A DNA stretch of 64,000 nucleotides from Anaerosporobacter faecicola (GTDB lineage: Bacteria; Bacillota; Clostridia; Lachnospirales; Lachnospiraceae), in assembly GCF_012070565.1 (NCBI RefSeq), contig NZ_JAAQRO010000008.1:186001-250000 (forward strand), in the 5' to 3' direction. Both the position numbers and the translations under genes were made by a program. Positions 17,196 through 26,404 of the stretch are shown one piece after another (position 1 is the first letter of the stretch; the number at the start of each line of letters is the position of its first letter). The notes under the pieces are model-generated. The model did no database searches, was not told the DNA's origin, and saw only the letters and a program-made list of their open reading frames with translations.

Positions 17196-17651
17196 TTACA
17201 TAGTATTATCAATTTCTTTAGAAAACTCAAAATAATCATTATATTCTATACAACTATAACCTAAATTCCGAAATCTCATTATTGAATGAATATTACTCTT
17301 CTTTACGTTAGCAACTAATATTGTTCTATCATATATCTCTCGAACCTTATTCTCTATTAATTTTATGATTACTGTTCCATATCCTTTTTTTCTATAATTC
17401 TTTTGAATACTATAATCAATATATGCAATATTGTCTTTATATTCTAACCGTATCTGACCAACTGGAGTATCATTATCCATTAATATATACATGAAACAAT
17501 TATTATCTTGGTATCTATCATGAAACCATCTTATATGATTTTCATATTTAATCATCTCTATATTAAATGAATTTTTTCTTACCTCTGTTTCATTCACCCA
17601 TTGAAACAACAAATCCATATCTGTGAGAATAACATCTCTTAAATATTTCAT
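17196..17651 (-). CDS. pseH: UDP-4-amino-sugar N-acetyltransferase (PseH), GNAT family
   Basis: 151-aa GNAT protein, the length of PseH/RimI-like enzymes. Acetyl-CoA binding is shown by YSIQKNYRKKGYGTVII (residues about 80-96), and FNIEMIKYENHIRWFHDRYQ is a region shared with PseH. It should N-acetylate C4 of the altrosamine intermediate between PseC and PseG, which is exactly its place between pseC and pseG here. Confidence 0.78.
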   Translation of the reverse strand: MKYLRDVILTDMDLLFQWVNETEVRKNSFNIEMIKYENHIRWFHDRYQDNNCFMYILMDNDTPVGQIRLEYKDNIAYIDYSIQKNYRKKGYGTVIIKLIENKVREIYDRTILVANVKKSNIHSIMRFRNLGYSCIEYNDYFEFSKEIDNTM

Positions 17652-17727
17652 AATACTCCTATCTAAATAGAAATCACTTAAGTAAGTGTTTGAATAATAT
17701 ATGGATCAATAAAGTAATATAATATTC

Positions 17728-18768
17728 TTATATCCTATTCATTACCATTTTTATTATCATTTCTGCTACTCTATCTGTTCCTAATCCATCGATCAATTTT
17801 AAACCATTGTTACTCATTTTTTTTCTTAACAAAAAAGAGTTGACCACATTGTTCACTATTTTACTCAAGCGATTGTCTATATCACTATAATTGCCTATAT
17901 TAATAGTTACTTCTTTCTTATTCATGTATTCTGCAACCATGATTTGATCCGGTGAAAGTATAAAACTTATTGAAGGTGTACCTGTTGCTGCTAATTCATA
18001 TAATGTACTACCTGAGGAAGTAATAAATAAATCAGATTTCAGCATTTCTTCCTTCATATTTGAATTGTATATTAATTTAAAATATGGTAAGTTTCCAATA
18101 CTATTTTTTATTGAGAAAACATTGTTGAATGCTTTACCAATTATTATTCTAACATTTATCTTACTATCAAATTTAACCTTTTTTAATACCTCGATTACTT
18201 TACAAGTCATACCTAATGGATCACTACCACCAGTAGTTATTGTAATAGTTTTAACATTTTCATTAACTATTCTATTATTACAGTTCCGAAAACACTCTCG
18301 CATTAAGGTATACTTGCAACCCAAAAGATTAATTGATTCATTATCATAACTTAAGTCAGTAGCATAACAATTCCCATTAACAATCATGTTCACATTATAC
18401 TTTTCTTTACATAGATCATCAATGTAAATAATATTTTTAACAGACTTCCGTAATCTAGTAAAATAGTTATTAGTTACACCATAATTGTCTACAATTAAGC
18501 AATCAATACTCAGTTTTTTTAATACATGCATAAGCTCATTTAGTTCATTTTCTATACTTTCGTAAACATAATCATCAACATTATTGATATTGTACTCTGT
18601 TGATAATTTGATTATCTTATATTTTACTCCTACATTCATATCATTTCTGATTATAAAAAAAATCTTACACTCCTTATTCTTGCTTAATGCATCTGCTAAT
18701 GCATTGCAACGAACAAAATGACCATATCCAATATTTTCACCAACATCAAAACGAAAAGCTATATTCAT
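17728..18768 (-). CDS. pseG: UDP-2,4-diacetamido-2,4,6-trideoxy-L-altropyranose hydrolase (PseG)
   Basis: GT-B-fold hydrolase that removes UDP from the pseudaminic acid precursor. The 346-aa protein has the PseG start MNIAFRFDVGENIGYGHFVRC with the catalytic-site His in the GYGH motif, TTGGSDPLG in the nucleotide pocket and FITSSGSTLYELAATGTP in the C-terminal domain, as in the MurG-related PseG family. Adjacent to pseH. Confidence 0.88.
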   Translation of the reverse strand: MNIAFRFDVGENIGYGHFVRCNALADALSKNKECKIFFIIRNDMNVGVKYKIIKLSTEYNINNVDDYVYESIENELNELMHVLKKLSIDCLIVDNYGVTNNYFTRLRKSVKNIIYIDDLCKEKYNVNMIVNGNCYATDLSYDNESINLLGCKYTLMRECFRNCNNRIVNENVKTITITTGGSDPLGMTCKVIEVLKKVKFDSKINVRIIIGKAFNNVFSIKNSIGNLPYFKLIYNSNMKEEMLKSDLFITSSGSTLYELAATGTPSISFILSPDQIMVAEYMNKKEVTINIGNYSDIDNRLSKIVNNVVNSFLLRKKMSNNGLKLIDGLGTDRVAEMIIKMVMNRI

Positions 18769-18833
18769 AACAACATGCTCCCCTCAAACTCCAGTAGTAT
18801 TCTTATTAATTATAGTGGTTGTATAAACTTTGA

Positions 18834-19583
18834 TTATAAGCTATTACAAAGCTCACTAAAATTACTATTTAATATATTCTGTTGAATGCTACTATTAATA
18901 TCATACTTATAACAAAAATCTTTAAATATATTCAAACTTTGTTCTATTGTAACATTAGGATAATCGGAGCCATAAAATATACGTTTTCCTGACATCTTTT
19001 TTATAACAAATGCATAATCTTGAATTACTGTTGAGCCCCACCAGTAATATAGTGAAAAAGAAATATCCATAAACAAATTAGGGTATTCTTCCATTAGTAA
19101 TAATGTATCAAGTACTTTCGTCATTCCACCATGCGCAACTATTAATGGTGAAATAATTCCGTTGCCTAATAAATATTCTGCTAGATGTATTCCATTTGTT
19201 TTATATATATTTTTCGAACCATATGCCGCGCAAATAACTAAACACATATTATATTCTTGTATTTTTTTTGCATACTCTAATATTTTAGGGAAATCCTTAT
19301 AATCTATATTTTGTTCATACGGTAATATCTTAACAAATCTAATATTATGATTTTTCAGTTTTTCTAATTCTAAACTACATATTTTTTCAAGTGGATTAAG
19401 CATTACACTGGGTATGATATTAGTTGGCCATGTTATATTACATAATTGTTTGACAGATAAACATGGATCTATAATATGAAGTAAAATTTTCTCAATTGAA
19501 TTATCATTCATTATTTTTTCTATATTATTAAGATCAAGTTTTGAATCATTTGTGAAGTCATAGTGAAAATGTGCATCAATCAT
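18834..19583 (-). CDS. Amidohydrolase-superfamily (amidohydrolase 2) protein
   Basis: 249-aa metal-dependent TIM-barrel hydrolase: N-terminal MIDAHFHYD with the HxH pair, LIVAHGGM with a metal-binding His, and YGSDYPN with the conserved Asp. This group includes hydrolases and non-oxidative decarboxylases. No pseudaminic acid step needs it. It begins seven bases after the methyltransferase stop, and with the radical SAM and ATP-grasp genes forms an extra module of unknown chemistry inside the Pse genes. Confidence 0.72.
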   Translation of the reverse strand: MIDAHFHYDFTNDSKLDLNNIEKIMNDNSIEKILLHIIDPCLSVKQLCNITWPTNIIPSVMLNPLEKICSLELEKLKNHNIRFVKILPYEQNIDYKDFPKILEYAKKIQEYNMCLVICAAYGSKNIYKTNGIHLAEYLLGNGIISPLIVAHGGMTKVLDTLLLMEEYPNLFMDISFSLYYWWGSTVIQDYAFVIKKMSGKRIFYGSDYPNVTIEQSLNIFKDFCYKYDINSSIQQNILNSNFSELCNSL

Positions 19584-19590
19584 AGTAAAC

Positions 19591-20232
19591 CTACTTCCCT
19601 AAGAATATCATAAACTCTTTTTGTGGTATTGGCTTGTAATTATGGACTAACTGTAGATTATCAGTTAATTCGAAAGCCATATCCATAATTGTATTTGGTG
19701 AATGATAATAAACTAAATCTTCTTTGGGATAAGTTTTTGTTAATTTAGTACTTAAAAAGTCTAAAATAAGCGTTTCATTTGCTAAACTAAATGATTTTTT
19801 CATAAATTCTTTAGTATAGTCTAAATTATTAATATTATGCAATTTAAAATTGAGTGTTCCTAATGATAAAACTATATCTGCATTACTTATAGAATCAGTA
19901 TCTAACAACACATTTTTTTGATAAAATTCACATTCAGGAAATTTGTTTTTACAATATTCAATGAAATCTGGTATAATATCAATTCCTATATACTTACAGT
20001 TAATGTCATGGTCTTTTAAATACACATAAAAATCCGCAAACCCACATCCAATATCCAATATCCTTTTATTGGTAAAATCTATATTTTTGATCAATGTATC
20101 AAACCGTTCGATTTGATCTTCTTTCTTTCCCCAACCTAAAGCTTGTGGTACAACCCCTAAGCGCTTGTATCTCTCCGAATAACGTTGTATTGCATCCTCT
20201 TGAATTTTCCTATACTCATCTATATTCGTCAT
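19591..20232 (-). CDS. SAM-dependent methyltransferase (class I)
   Basis: 213 aa with the SAM-binding motif ILDIGCGFADFYVYLK (residues about 59-74), an acidic residue at the end of strand 2 (YIGIDIIPDFI) and a post-motif FKLHNINNLDYT. It may methylate an amino or hydroxyl group of a sugar or its acyl substituent; N-methylated nonulosonic acid substituents are known in other flagellins. The specific substrate is not deducible. Between the radical SAM and amidohydrolase genes. Confidence 0.78.
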   Translation of the reverse strand: MTNIDEYRKIQEDAIQRYSERYKRLGVVPQALGWGKKEDQIERFDTLIKNIDFTNKRILDIGCGFADFYVYLKDHDINCKYIGIDIIPDFIEYCKNKFPECEFYQKNVLLDTDSISNADIVLSLGTLNFKLHNINNLDYTKEFMKKSFSLANETLILDFLSTKLTKTYPKEDLVYYHSPNTIMDMAFELTDNLQLVHNYKPIPQKEFMIFLGK

Positions 20233-20247
20233 TTTATCTCTCCATAT

Positions 20248-21378
20248 CTATATATTATTAATTGAAAAAGTATCATTCTCTAGTTGTTGTAAAACTTTAT
20301 TTAAATACTCTAAATCAGAATTTCTCTCTCCAGCAACTTCATCAATTACCAAGCCCAATTTAATAGGAAATCTCTTATCTAAAAAGCTCTTCATTCCATA
20401 CTCGAGTTCTTCTGTCCACGTATTACAATTTCTACAATCATAACCTATGTTCTTAAGATACTCAAAATCTGCATTAGCAACTGCTTTTCTAAACTCTCTA
20501 GCTTTTTCAGATAATAAGATTTCTTCTAACGTATTATCGTTAATATTTCCTATTACAAACTTGCTAGACCAATCCAATGAACAAGGATTTACAGTACCAT
20601 CTGCATTAACTTTCACAGAAGTCCATGGATTAACACAAATATCATATTCCTCATTAATCTTTTTATCTTCTAATTTACCATATTCCTTACTATCTGATTG
20701 TAAACTTAATAATTCACCTTCATAGTAGTTATCAATCGGCATTTGATTCCAGAATTTTTTTGATACTTCTCTATACTCTTTGCCTTCTTCAACTAGAACT
20801 GTACCTACTGTAATAAAAACTGGTTTCTTATTTTCTCTTACATATTTTATGAATTTCAGTACTTGTCTAATTGTTCTATCAAAATTCGCACCTTTTAAAA
20901 CCTTTTCATAAGTCTCTTTATGTAAAGATTGGAACGATATTTGAACACGAGACACACCACTATTAGCTAACTTTACAATATTTTTATCAGTTAGAGCTGT
21001 ACCATTGGTAATTATGGAAACAAACATCTCTTTTCTAGATGCGTATTCTATCATATCATAAATCTGAGGATTTAAAAGTGGCTCTCCATTACCATTAAGG
21101 GATATATAACTACCTTTTTTCAACTTATCGATTGTCTTGCAAAATGATTCCAGACTTACACTTTTTAATTCTCTACTCATATTTTCTCTTGCACAAAATA
21201 TACAACTAAGATTACATCTATTCGTTGATTCTACATAAATATTTAATAACCCTTTTGGCTCTAATAAATCTCCCTCTATGATCTCTCCTCTTTCTTTCTT
21301 TTCAATAATACTTTTCATTTGTGCATAATTTTCAGCGTAAGTATTTATTATATCCTTTGCTCTATATTTATCAAACAT
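20248..21378 (-). CDS. Radical SAM protein with C-terminal SPASM domain
   Basis: 376 aa. The [4Fe-4S]/SAM motif C55-x3-C59-x2-C62 lies in STNRCNLSCIFCAREN. The core barrel runs to about residue 235. A SPASM-type auxiliary cluster region follows (CVNPWTSVKVNADGTVNPC and, near 330, GYDCRNCNTW). Such enzymes modify peptides, but also sugars and small substrates in surface-glycan loci. No precursor peptide gene is nearby, so action on a nucleotide sugar or acyl donor for the flagellin glycan is more likely; this is inference. Confidence 0.82.
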   Translation of the reverse strand: MFDKYRAKDIINTYAENYAQMKSIIEKKERGEIIEGDLLEPKGLLNIYVESTNRCNLSCIFCARENMSRELKSVSLESFCKTIDKLKKGSYISLNGNGEPLLNPQIYDMIEYASRKEMFVSIITNGTALTDKNIVKLANSGVSRVQISFQSLHKETYEKVLKGANFDRTIRQVLKFIKYVRENKKPVFITVGTVLVEEGKEYREVSKKFWNQMPIDNYYEGELLSLQSDSKEYGKLEDKKINEEYDICVNPWTSVKVNADGTVNPCSLDWSSKFVIGNINDNTLEEILLSEKAREFRKAVANADFEYLKNIGYDCRNCNTWTEELEYGMKSFLDKRFPIKLGLVIDEVAGERNSDLEYLNKVLQQLENDTFSINNI

Positions 21379-21473
21379 TCTTTACCTCCATAAAATATAT
21401 TAATTGAACTCACTTTACTTAAGCTACTTCAAAAATATATCGTTATTATTTTCTATTAATTGATCTCTTTAAT

Positions 21474-22670
21474 TTAAAAAACATGTACATATTCCGTATC
21501 TAATGCCTTTATACGATGTTCTATATCTGCAGCATCAACAAGTAGTTTTTCAAATTTGTCACCCTCAAGTATTACTACTCCCTCCCTTGATCTTGCATCA
21601 TCTGTACTACCCATCTCTTTATTCTTCGTAGCATTAATATGCATAGCTAATATATTAGAATTAGAAATCTGTTCTGGTAGTTCTTTACCCAAAGGAGAGA
21701 AAAAATACATAATTGCTTTTTTCTTGAGTTCCAAAGACTTGATCAATACTTTTTCCCCAAGAGACATTCTTATCAATGATTCCGTAAAATTATATCCTGT
21801 GATAGATTTCAATATTACGTTGGAAATAAATACACCTCCACCTCGATTAGCTGCTTCTACAAAATATATATTATCTGTATTTTCTTCAATTAAGAACTCA
21901 AAATGAGTAAAACCAAAATTTATTCCATATGCTTTTACTATATTCTCAGAATAATTTTTAACTAAACCAATCTGTGATTGACTTAATTTCCCTGGATAAT
22001 AAAGGATTTTTGCAACATTTTTATTATCCTTATAAGTATCCTTACTTGAAACAGTTATAAAATTGAATTGTTTGCTATCAAAAAAACCTTCTACAGTAAT
22101 CGTATCTCCTTCAATATATTTTTCAATAATGCACATTCTTGAATGAGAGTTAACAACCGCAGTTAGCCATGCATTTTTAATACTCTCCTTATTGCTTACC
22201 TTTATTACTCCTATACTTCCTCTGTTATCCAATGGCTTTATTATTACAGGATAGCCAATCTTTTCAGCCTCACTTACAGCCTGTTCATAATTCCAACATA
22301 AAGAAAACTCTGGTTGCTTTATTGAAGTTAATCCCTTATCAACTAAAATCTTTCTTTGTAAATATTTATTATTAGTAATGGTCAATGTTTCTAATTGAGG
22401 TCCAGGTAAATTATGTTTTGTAGTCAAATAAGCAACAGCATACATTGAATAATCACATTCATCAGATGTTATGGCATCTGGCAACTCGCAATTATATATT
22501 TTTTCAAGTTCTTCGATGTTCCTACTATCTACTTTATATACTACATCTGCATTCAATTGATTTACACTCCACTGAGTTGTTGCTATAACATAATAGCCCA
22601 TTTTCTTTGCATTATCAATTAATGGAATCTGTTCCCAACCTGCTCCAATTATCATAATTTTTTTCAACAA
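21474..22670 (-). CDS. ATP-grasp ligase (carbamoyl-phosphate-synthase-like)
   Basis: About 398 aa. N-terminal pre-ATP-grasp Rossmann unit (KKIMIIGAGWEQIPLIDNAKK), then an ATP-grasp domain: GYPVIIKPLDNRGSIGV (phosphate-binding loop), IIEKYIEGDTITVEGF and the metal site FGFTHFEFLIEENTDNIYFVEAANRGGG. The family forms amide or ester bonds from a carboxylate. It could join an amino acid or small acid to an amino sugar, a step not in the normal Pse pathway. The frame opens at a GTG at 22685, but the ribosome binding site AGAGGAG at 22676-22682 points to TTG at 22670 or 22667, and I chose 22670. Confidence 0.78.
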   Translation of the reverse strand: MLKKIMIIGAGWEQIPLIDNAKKMGYYVIATTQWSVNQLNADVVYKVDSRNIEELEKIYNCELPDAITSDECDYSMYAVAYLTTKHNLPGPQLETLTITNNKYLQRKILVDKGLTSIKQPEFSLCWNYEQAVSEAEKIGYPVIIKPLDNRGSIGVIKVSNKESIKNAWLTAVVNSHSRMCIIEKYIEGDTITVEGFFDSKQFNFITVSSKDTYKDNKNVAKILYYPGKLSQSQIGLVKNYSENIVKAYGINFGFTHFEFLIEENTDNIYFVEAANRGGGVFISNVILKSITGYNFTESLIRMSLGEKVLIKSLELKKKAIMYFFSPLGKELPEQISNSNILAMHINATKNKEMGSTDDARSREGVVILEGDKFEKLLVDAADIEHRIKALDTEYVHVF

Positions 22671-22691
22671 TACCACTCCTCTCACTTGTAA

Positions 22692-23702
22692 CTATAAGAA
22701 ATCTTTAATCTTCAAAGGATGATTGCTTTCAATTTCGGCCTGTACTTGTTTTCCAACTATCTCATTTAAATTCCAAGCTGATATCATACTGTTATCCCCT
22801 CTGTAATAATCGATATCTTCTTTTGTTATTATCTTACCTTTTTCTACTTTGTTTCTTGAATATAGTCTCATTTCAAATGTATCTCTATTTTCTAACTCAA
22901 ACTCTGTTAAGTTATTTCTAATTCCATTACCTAATGCTTTTTCAATATCTCTAATACATGATACCATAGACTTAAATTCATTCGGTTCAATTGCAAAAAA
23001 ATGATCGGGCCCTATATTCTTTCGCGATAAGGTAATATGCTTTTCTATTACCTTGGCACCTCTTGCCACTGCAGCTAAAGTGATATGGTATCCTAAAGTA
23101 TGATCAGAAAAACCAACAACTGTTCCAAACATTGCTTTTAATGTATCTATGAAATTTAAATTAACTTCATCCACTGGAGTTGGATAACTCGCAATACAAT
23201 GTAATAATATTAACTGTTCTCTATTTCTAATAAGTTTAACTGCTCTCTCTATATCTTTATATAAACAATATCCAGTAGACATGATGATCGGTACATTCAT
23301 ATCATTTACCTTTTCTATTAATTGTGGAAAACCATACGTCTGTGGTGAAGCTATTTTGACTATAGGTACTTGTTGAGCATTTAATAAATCAATAGCATCT
23401 AAATATGTAGGTGCACTCAAACAAGTAATACCAATTTTCTTAGCATAATCAAATATTTTATCATACCAATCTTCTTCTAATTGTATTTTTTTTAGTAAAT
23501 CAATCTGCTCAGGTGAGATTCTAGAATATTGATATAACTTTTCTCCTTTAATTGACTGAAACTTAACAGCATCTGCACCACACTCTTTAGCTATTTCCAT
23601 CATTTCATATGCCAAATTAATATCTTGATTATGGTTTGAACCTATTTCTGCTATAATATATGTTCTTTCACCACCAATAGTATTATTATCTAATTTAATC
23701 AT
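22692..23702 (-). CDS. pseI: Pseudaminic acid synthase (NeuB family, PseI)
   Basis: Condenses the PseG product with phosphoenolpyruvate to give pseudaminic acid. The 336-aa protein has the NeuB barrel (TYIIAEIGSNHNQDINLA, ADAVKFQSIKGEKLY, PIIMSTGY, LLHCIASYPTP, IEKHITLSRKNIGPDHFFA) and a C-terminal antifreeze-like SAF domain (residues about 275-336, VEKGKIITKEDIDYYRG). Placed next to pseB. A second, differently built NeuB homologue is at 42941-44446. Confidence 0.88.
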   Translation of the reverse strand: MIKLDNNTIGGERTYIIAEIGSNHNQDINLAYEMMEIAKECGADAVKFQSIKGEKLYQYSRISPEQIDLLKKIQLEEDWYDKIFDYAKKIGITCLSAPTYLDAIDLLNAQQVPIVKIASPQTYGFPQLIEKVNDMNVPIIMSTGYCLYKDIERAVKLIRNREQLILLHCIASYPTPVDEVNLNFIDTLKAMFGTVVGFSDHTLGYHITLAAVARGAKVIEKHITLSRKNIGPDHFFAIEPNEFKSMVSCIRDIEKALGNGIRNNLTEFELENRDTFEMRLYSRNKVEKGKIITKEDIDYYRGDNSMISAWNLNEIVGKQVQAEIESNHPLKIKDFL

Positions 23703-23760
23703 ATTTCTCTCCTGTTAAAATTACTAAAAAATAATCCCATACGCACTGCCATTAAAATTC

Positions 23761-24750
23761 TTATTTTAATCCTCTAATATTTTTCACAAGTTGGTCAACA
23801 GATAACCATTCTTTATTATTTCCAGAGTTATACTCAAAACCACTATCAACCTTTTTACCGCCTTCTATAATATACTCTTTATTCCACCAATTAAAATGTG
23901 GATAGATAATATAGTGTTTTTCGTACTCATACGTTGTTAATGAATCTTCTTTAGTAACCATAACTTCATGTAGCTTCTCACCCTCTCGTATTCCGACCTC
24001 AATCATTGAACACTCTGGCAACATAGCCTTCGCTAAATCTGTTATTTTAAAAGATGGTATTTTAGAAATAAAGGTTTCTCCGCCCTTGGCTTCTTGCAAT
24101 GCCTTAATTACTAACTGAACTCCTTGCTCAAGATTAATCCAAAATCTTGTCATCCTAAAATCTGTAATAGGTAATTCCTTTTTCCCACTGTTAATGATTT
24201 CTTGAAAAAATGGTATAACAGATCCCCTACTTCCTGCAACATTTCCATATCGTACAACAGAAAAATTCAGTTCTCTATCTCCAACATACGAATTAGCAGC
24301 AATAAAAAGCTTGTCTGATACTAATTTGGTACCACCATATAAATTTATTGGATTTACTGATTTATCTGTTGATAAGGCAACTACTCTCTTTACAGTTGGA
24401 GAATCTAATACTGCATCAATAACATTCATTGCTCCATTTATATTAGTTTTAACTGCCTCTATTGGATTGTACTCACAAGCAGGAACCTGCTTCATTGCAG
24501 CCGCATGTATTACATAATCAACACCATTCAATGCTCTAGCTAAACGAGCTTTATCTCTAACATCACCAATAAAAAAACGTAATATTTTTTCGTATTTCTT
24601 TAGTCTATTAGCCATAATAAATTGTTTATATTCATCTCTTGAATATATTATTATTTTTTTGGGTTTATAGTTTTTCAAGACATAATCTGTAAAGTAATTT
24701 CCAAAAGAACCTGTGCCACCTGTTATTAAAATCGTTTTATTATTTAACAT
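23761..24750 (-). CDS. pseB: UDP-N-acetylglucosamine 4,6-dehydratase, inverting (PseB)
   Basis: First enzyme of pseudaminic acid synthesis, an NAD(P)-dependent SDR dehydratase with 5-epimerase action. The 329-aa length is standard for PseB. The cofactor motif TGGTGSFGNYF (residues about 10-20) and active-site ALSTDKSVNPINLYGGTK, with the Asp-Lys pair that replaces Thr-Glu in this group, are intact. The substrate loop FRMTRFWINLEQGV is also typical. The start at 24750 is preceded by a GAGGG-type ribosome binding site. Confidence 0.92.
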   Translation of the reverse strand: MLNNKTILITGGTGSFGNYFTDYVLKNYKPKKIIIYSRDEYKQFIMANRLKKYEKILRFFIGDVRDKARLARALNGVDYVIHAAAMKQVPACEYNPIEAVKTNINGAMNVIDAVLDSPTVKRVVALSTDKSVNPINLYGGTKLVSDKLFIAANSYVGDRELNFSVVRYGNVAGSRGSVIPFFQEIINSGKKELPITDFRMTRFWINLEQGVQLVIKALQEAKGGETFISKIPSFKITDLAKAMLPECSMIEVGIREGEKLHEVMVTKEDSLTTYEYEKHYIIYPHFNWWNKEYIIEGGKKVDSGFEYNSGNNKEWLSVDQLVKNIRGLK

Positions 24751-24783
24751 ATTTTCCCTCTTTCATTTTTATTTTCTATACTT

Positions 24784-25434
24784 CTAATTATTTTTAAGAT
24801 ACTTTTTTAAACATACGGTATCAAATGTTGACATTTTTCTTCGGTCGATGCAATCATACCATATATCCTCTTGCTCTTCAATCTTTCTTAATTTTTCCAA
24901 TAACTCCTCGGTTATATTTTCCTTACCTATTATAACGACTCCACTATCATCACAAACAGCGATAGCACCATCATATATATTTTTTCCCTTTTGTATTATC
25001 TCGTTATACTTTTCTTTATTAACATTTTTATTGAAACAACCAATAGGGGATACACCATTGCACCATATTGAATAATTTTCTTTAATTAGGGTATGTGCAT
25101 CACGCAATTTACCATTAGTAATAATTGCTGCTGCTCTCTTGTATAAAAGAACATATTTAGAAACCAAATCTCCTATAATAGCTCTACCATTTACATCAAT
25201 GGCATCAATCATAAAAATTTCTCCATCTTCTAACTTCTCTGCTTCTTCATGAACAGTCCAATTCGATTCTTCAATAGCATATGAATACCTAATTCTTCCA
25301 ACCTCAAAATGCCTTTGATTCAACGCTACTGAATCATGGAATAGTCCTGATTTTCCCAGACAGTCAGCCACTTCTGTTGTTGATACATGGTTTCTTCTAA
25401 TAAAATCAATAATTTGTTTCTCAACCTGCTCCAT
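24784..25434 (-). CDS. RraA-like / HMG-aldolase family protein
   Basis: 216-aa protein of the RraA/4-hydroxy-4-methyl-2-oxoglutarate aldolase fold. GDLVSKYVLLYKRAAAIITN followed by GKLRDAHTL retains the Arg-Asp pair that binds substrate and metal in the aldolases, and AVCDDSGVVIIG is the typical end motif. With these residues present, a class II pyruvate aldolase or lyase is more likely than the RNase E inhibitor. Between pseB and the aldo/keto reductase, it might cleave or form a pyruvate-derived keto-sugar bond; that is inference. Confidence 0.72.
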   Translation of the reverse strand: MEQVEKQIIDFIRRNHVSTTEVADCLGKSGLFHDSVALNQRHFEVGRIRYSYAIEESNWTVHEEAEKLEDGEIFMIDAIDVNGRAIIGDLVSKYVLLYKRAAAIITNGKLRDAHTLIKENYSIWCNGVSPIGCFNKNVNKEKYNEIIQKGKNIYDGAIAVCDDSGVVIIGKENITEELLEKLRKIEEQEDIWYDCIDRRKMSTFDTVCLKKYLKNN

Positions 25435-25476
25435 ATTCTACACCCTTTCTGCCATTTATTTAATAAGGCTTTACAA

Positions 25477-26379
25477 CTACTTTCTACTCCATAAACTTGG
25501 AAAAATTATAGCTTTTTCTACATTATTAAATGAATTAGAAATTTCAGTTATAAACTCATCATTTAAAGATCCTCGATTAAAATAATTAATATTTTGTAAT
25601 AATTGCTCTTTTGTATCAACCCCAAACACTAAATAATCTATATTAGAATTGCTTTGTACATATTGTAACGCACCATCAACAACACTAAGATCGTATTTAT
25701 CAAGTATTCCTCTAAATCTATTTATCAATTCTTTTGCACTAGATAAATTATCTGGTATTTTCTCAATATCCATAGTAATTAGTCCTTGTAAAAAAGCGCT
25801 TCTGGTAAATATTGTAACTCCTTTATTTTTGGCGTATTGCATAAATTGAGTTTTTTCACCTCTTTGATCCAATATACTATATGGTAATTGAATATAATCA
25901 ACCACTCCAGAGTCCACTGCTGAAAATCCATCTTCTATTTCATATATAGAAACTCCTATATTCTTTGTTAGTCCTTTATCCTTACTTTTCTGTAAAGCTT
26001 CTAGTACATAATCATTATGAACATAAGATGGTGTGTGTAATAAGTATCCATCTAAAATGTCTATGTTTAATCTTGATAAAGATTGTTCTAACTCATGAGT
26101 AATTATATCAAGTGGTTTCTTATTACTGTTCTCTTCTAATATATTAGGCTTAAGTTTTGATATTATTTCTAATTTGTTCTTTAGTTGTCTTTTTTTAATA
26201 AATTCTCCCAAAATATTTTCTGCTGTTCCATAGGCAAATGCAGTATCAATCTTCTTAATATTATGTTCAACTGCAATATCCAACATTTCAAAACTATTCT
26301 CGATACTTGGCTGTCCTAATGTATTATTAATTCCGTATTTCATGCCAAATTGTACTGTACCCAAACACAAATCTACCAT
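25477..26379 (-). CDS. Aldo/keto reductase
   Basis: 300-aa (beta/alpha)8 NAD(P)H oxidoreductase. LCLGTVQFGMKYGIN opens the barrel; IDTAFAYGTAENILGEFI holds the conserved Asp and Tyr, ISKLKP the catalytic Lys, and GYLLHTPSYV the His. Aldo/keto reductases with an SDR and a cytidylyltransferase occur in several flagellin or lipopolysaccharide nonulosonic acid loci, where their exact step is unclear. Here it lies 25 bases downstream of the SDR. Confidence 0.82.
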   Translation of the reverse strand: MVDLCLGTVQFGMKYGINNTLGQPSIENSFEMLDIAVEHNIKKIDTAFAYGTAENILGEFIKKRQLKNKLEIISKLKPNILEENSNKKPLDIITHELEQSLSRLNIDILDGYLLHTPSYVHNDYVLEALQKSKDKGLTKNIGVSIYEIEDGFSAVDSGVVDYIQLPYSILDQRGEKTQFMQYAKNKGVTIFTRSAFLQGLITMDIEKIPDNLSSAKELINRFRGILDKYDLSVVDGALQYVQSNSNIDYLVFGVDTKEQLLQNINYFNRGSLNDEFITEISNSFNNVEKAIIFPSLWSRK

Positions 26380-26404
26380 AAGTACTCCTCCTAGTTATAC
26401 ATTT

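Noticed and set aside
18834-22670. RiPP (modified peptide) gene cluster because of radical SAM-SPASM plus ATP-grasp
   Set aside because: No small precursor peptide, leader-binding domain, peptidase or exporter nearby; genes are embedded among nonulosonic acid genes.
24784-25434. RNase E activity regulator RraA
   Set aside because: Only the fold matches; the Arg-Asp aldolase motif and the genomic context favour a metabolic enzyme.
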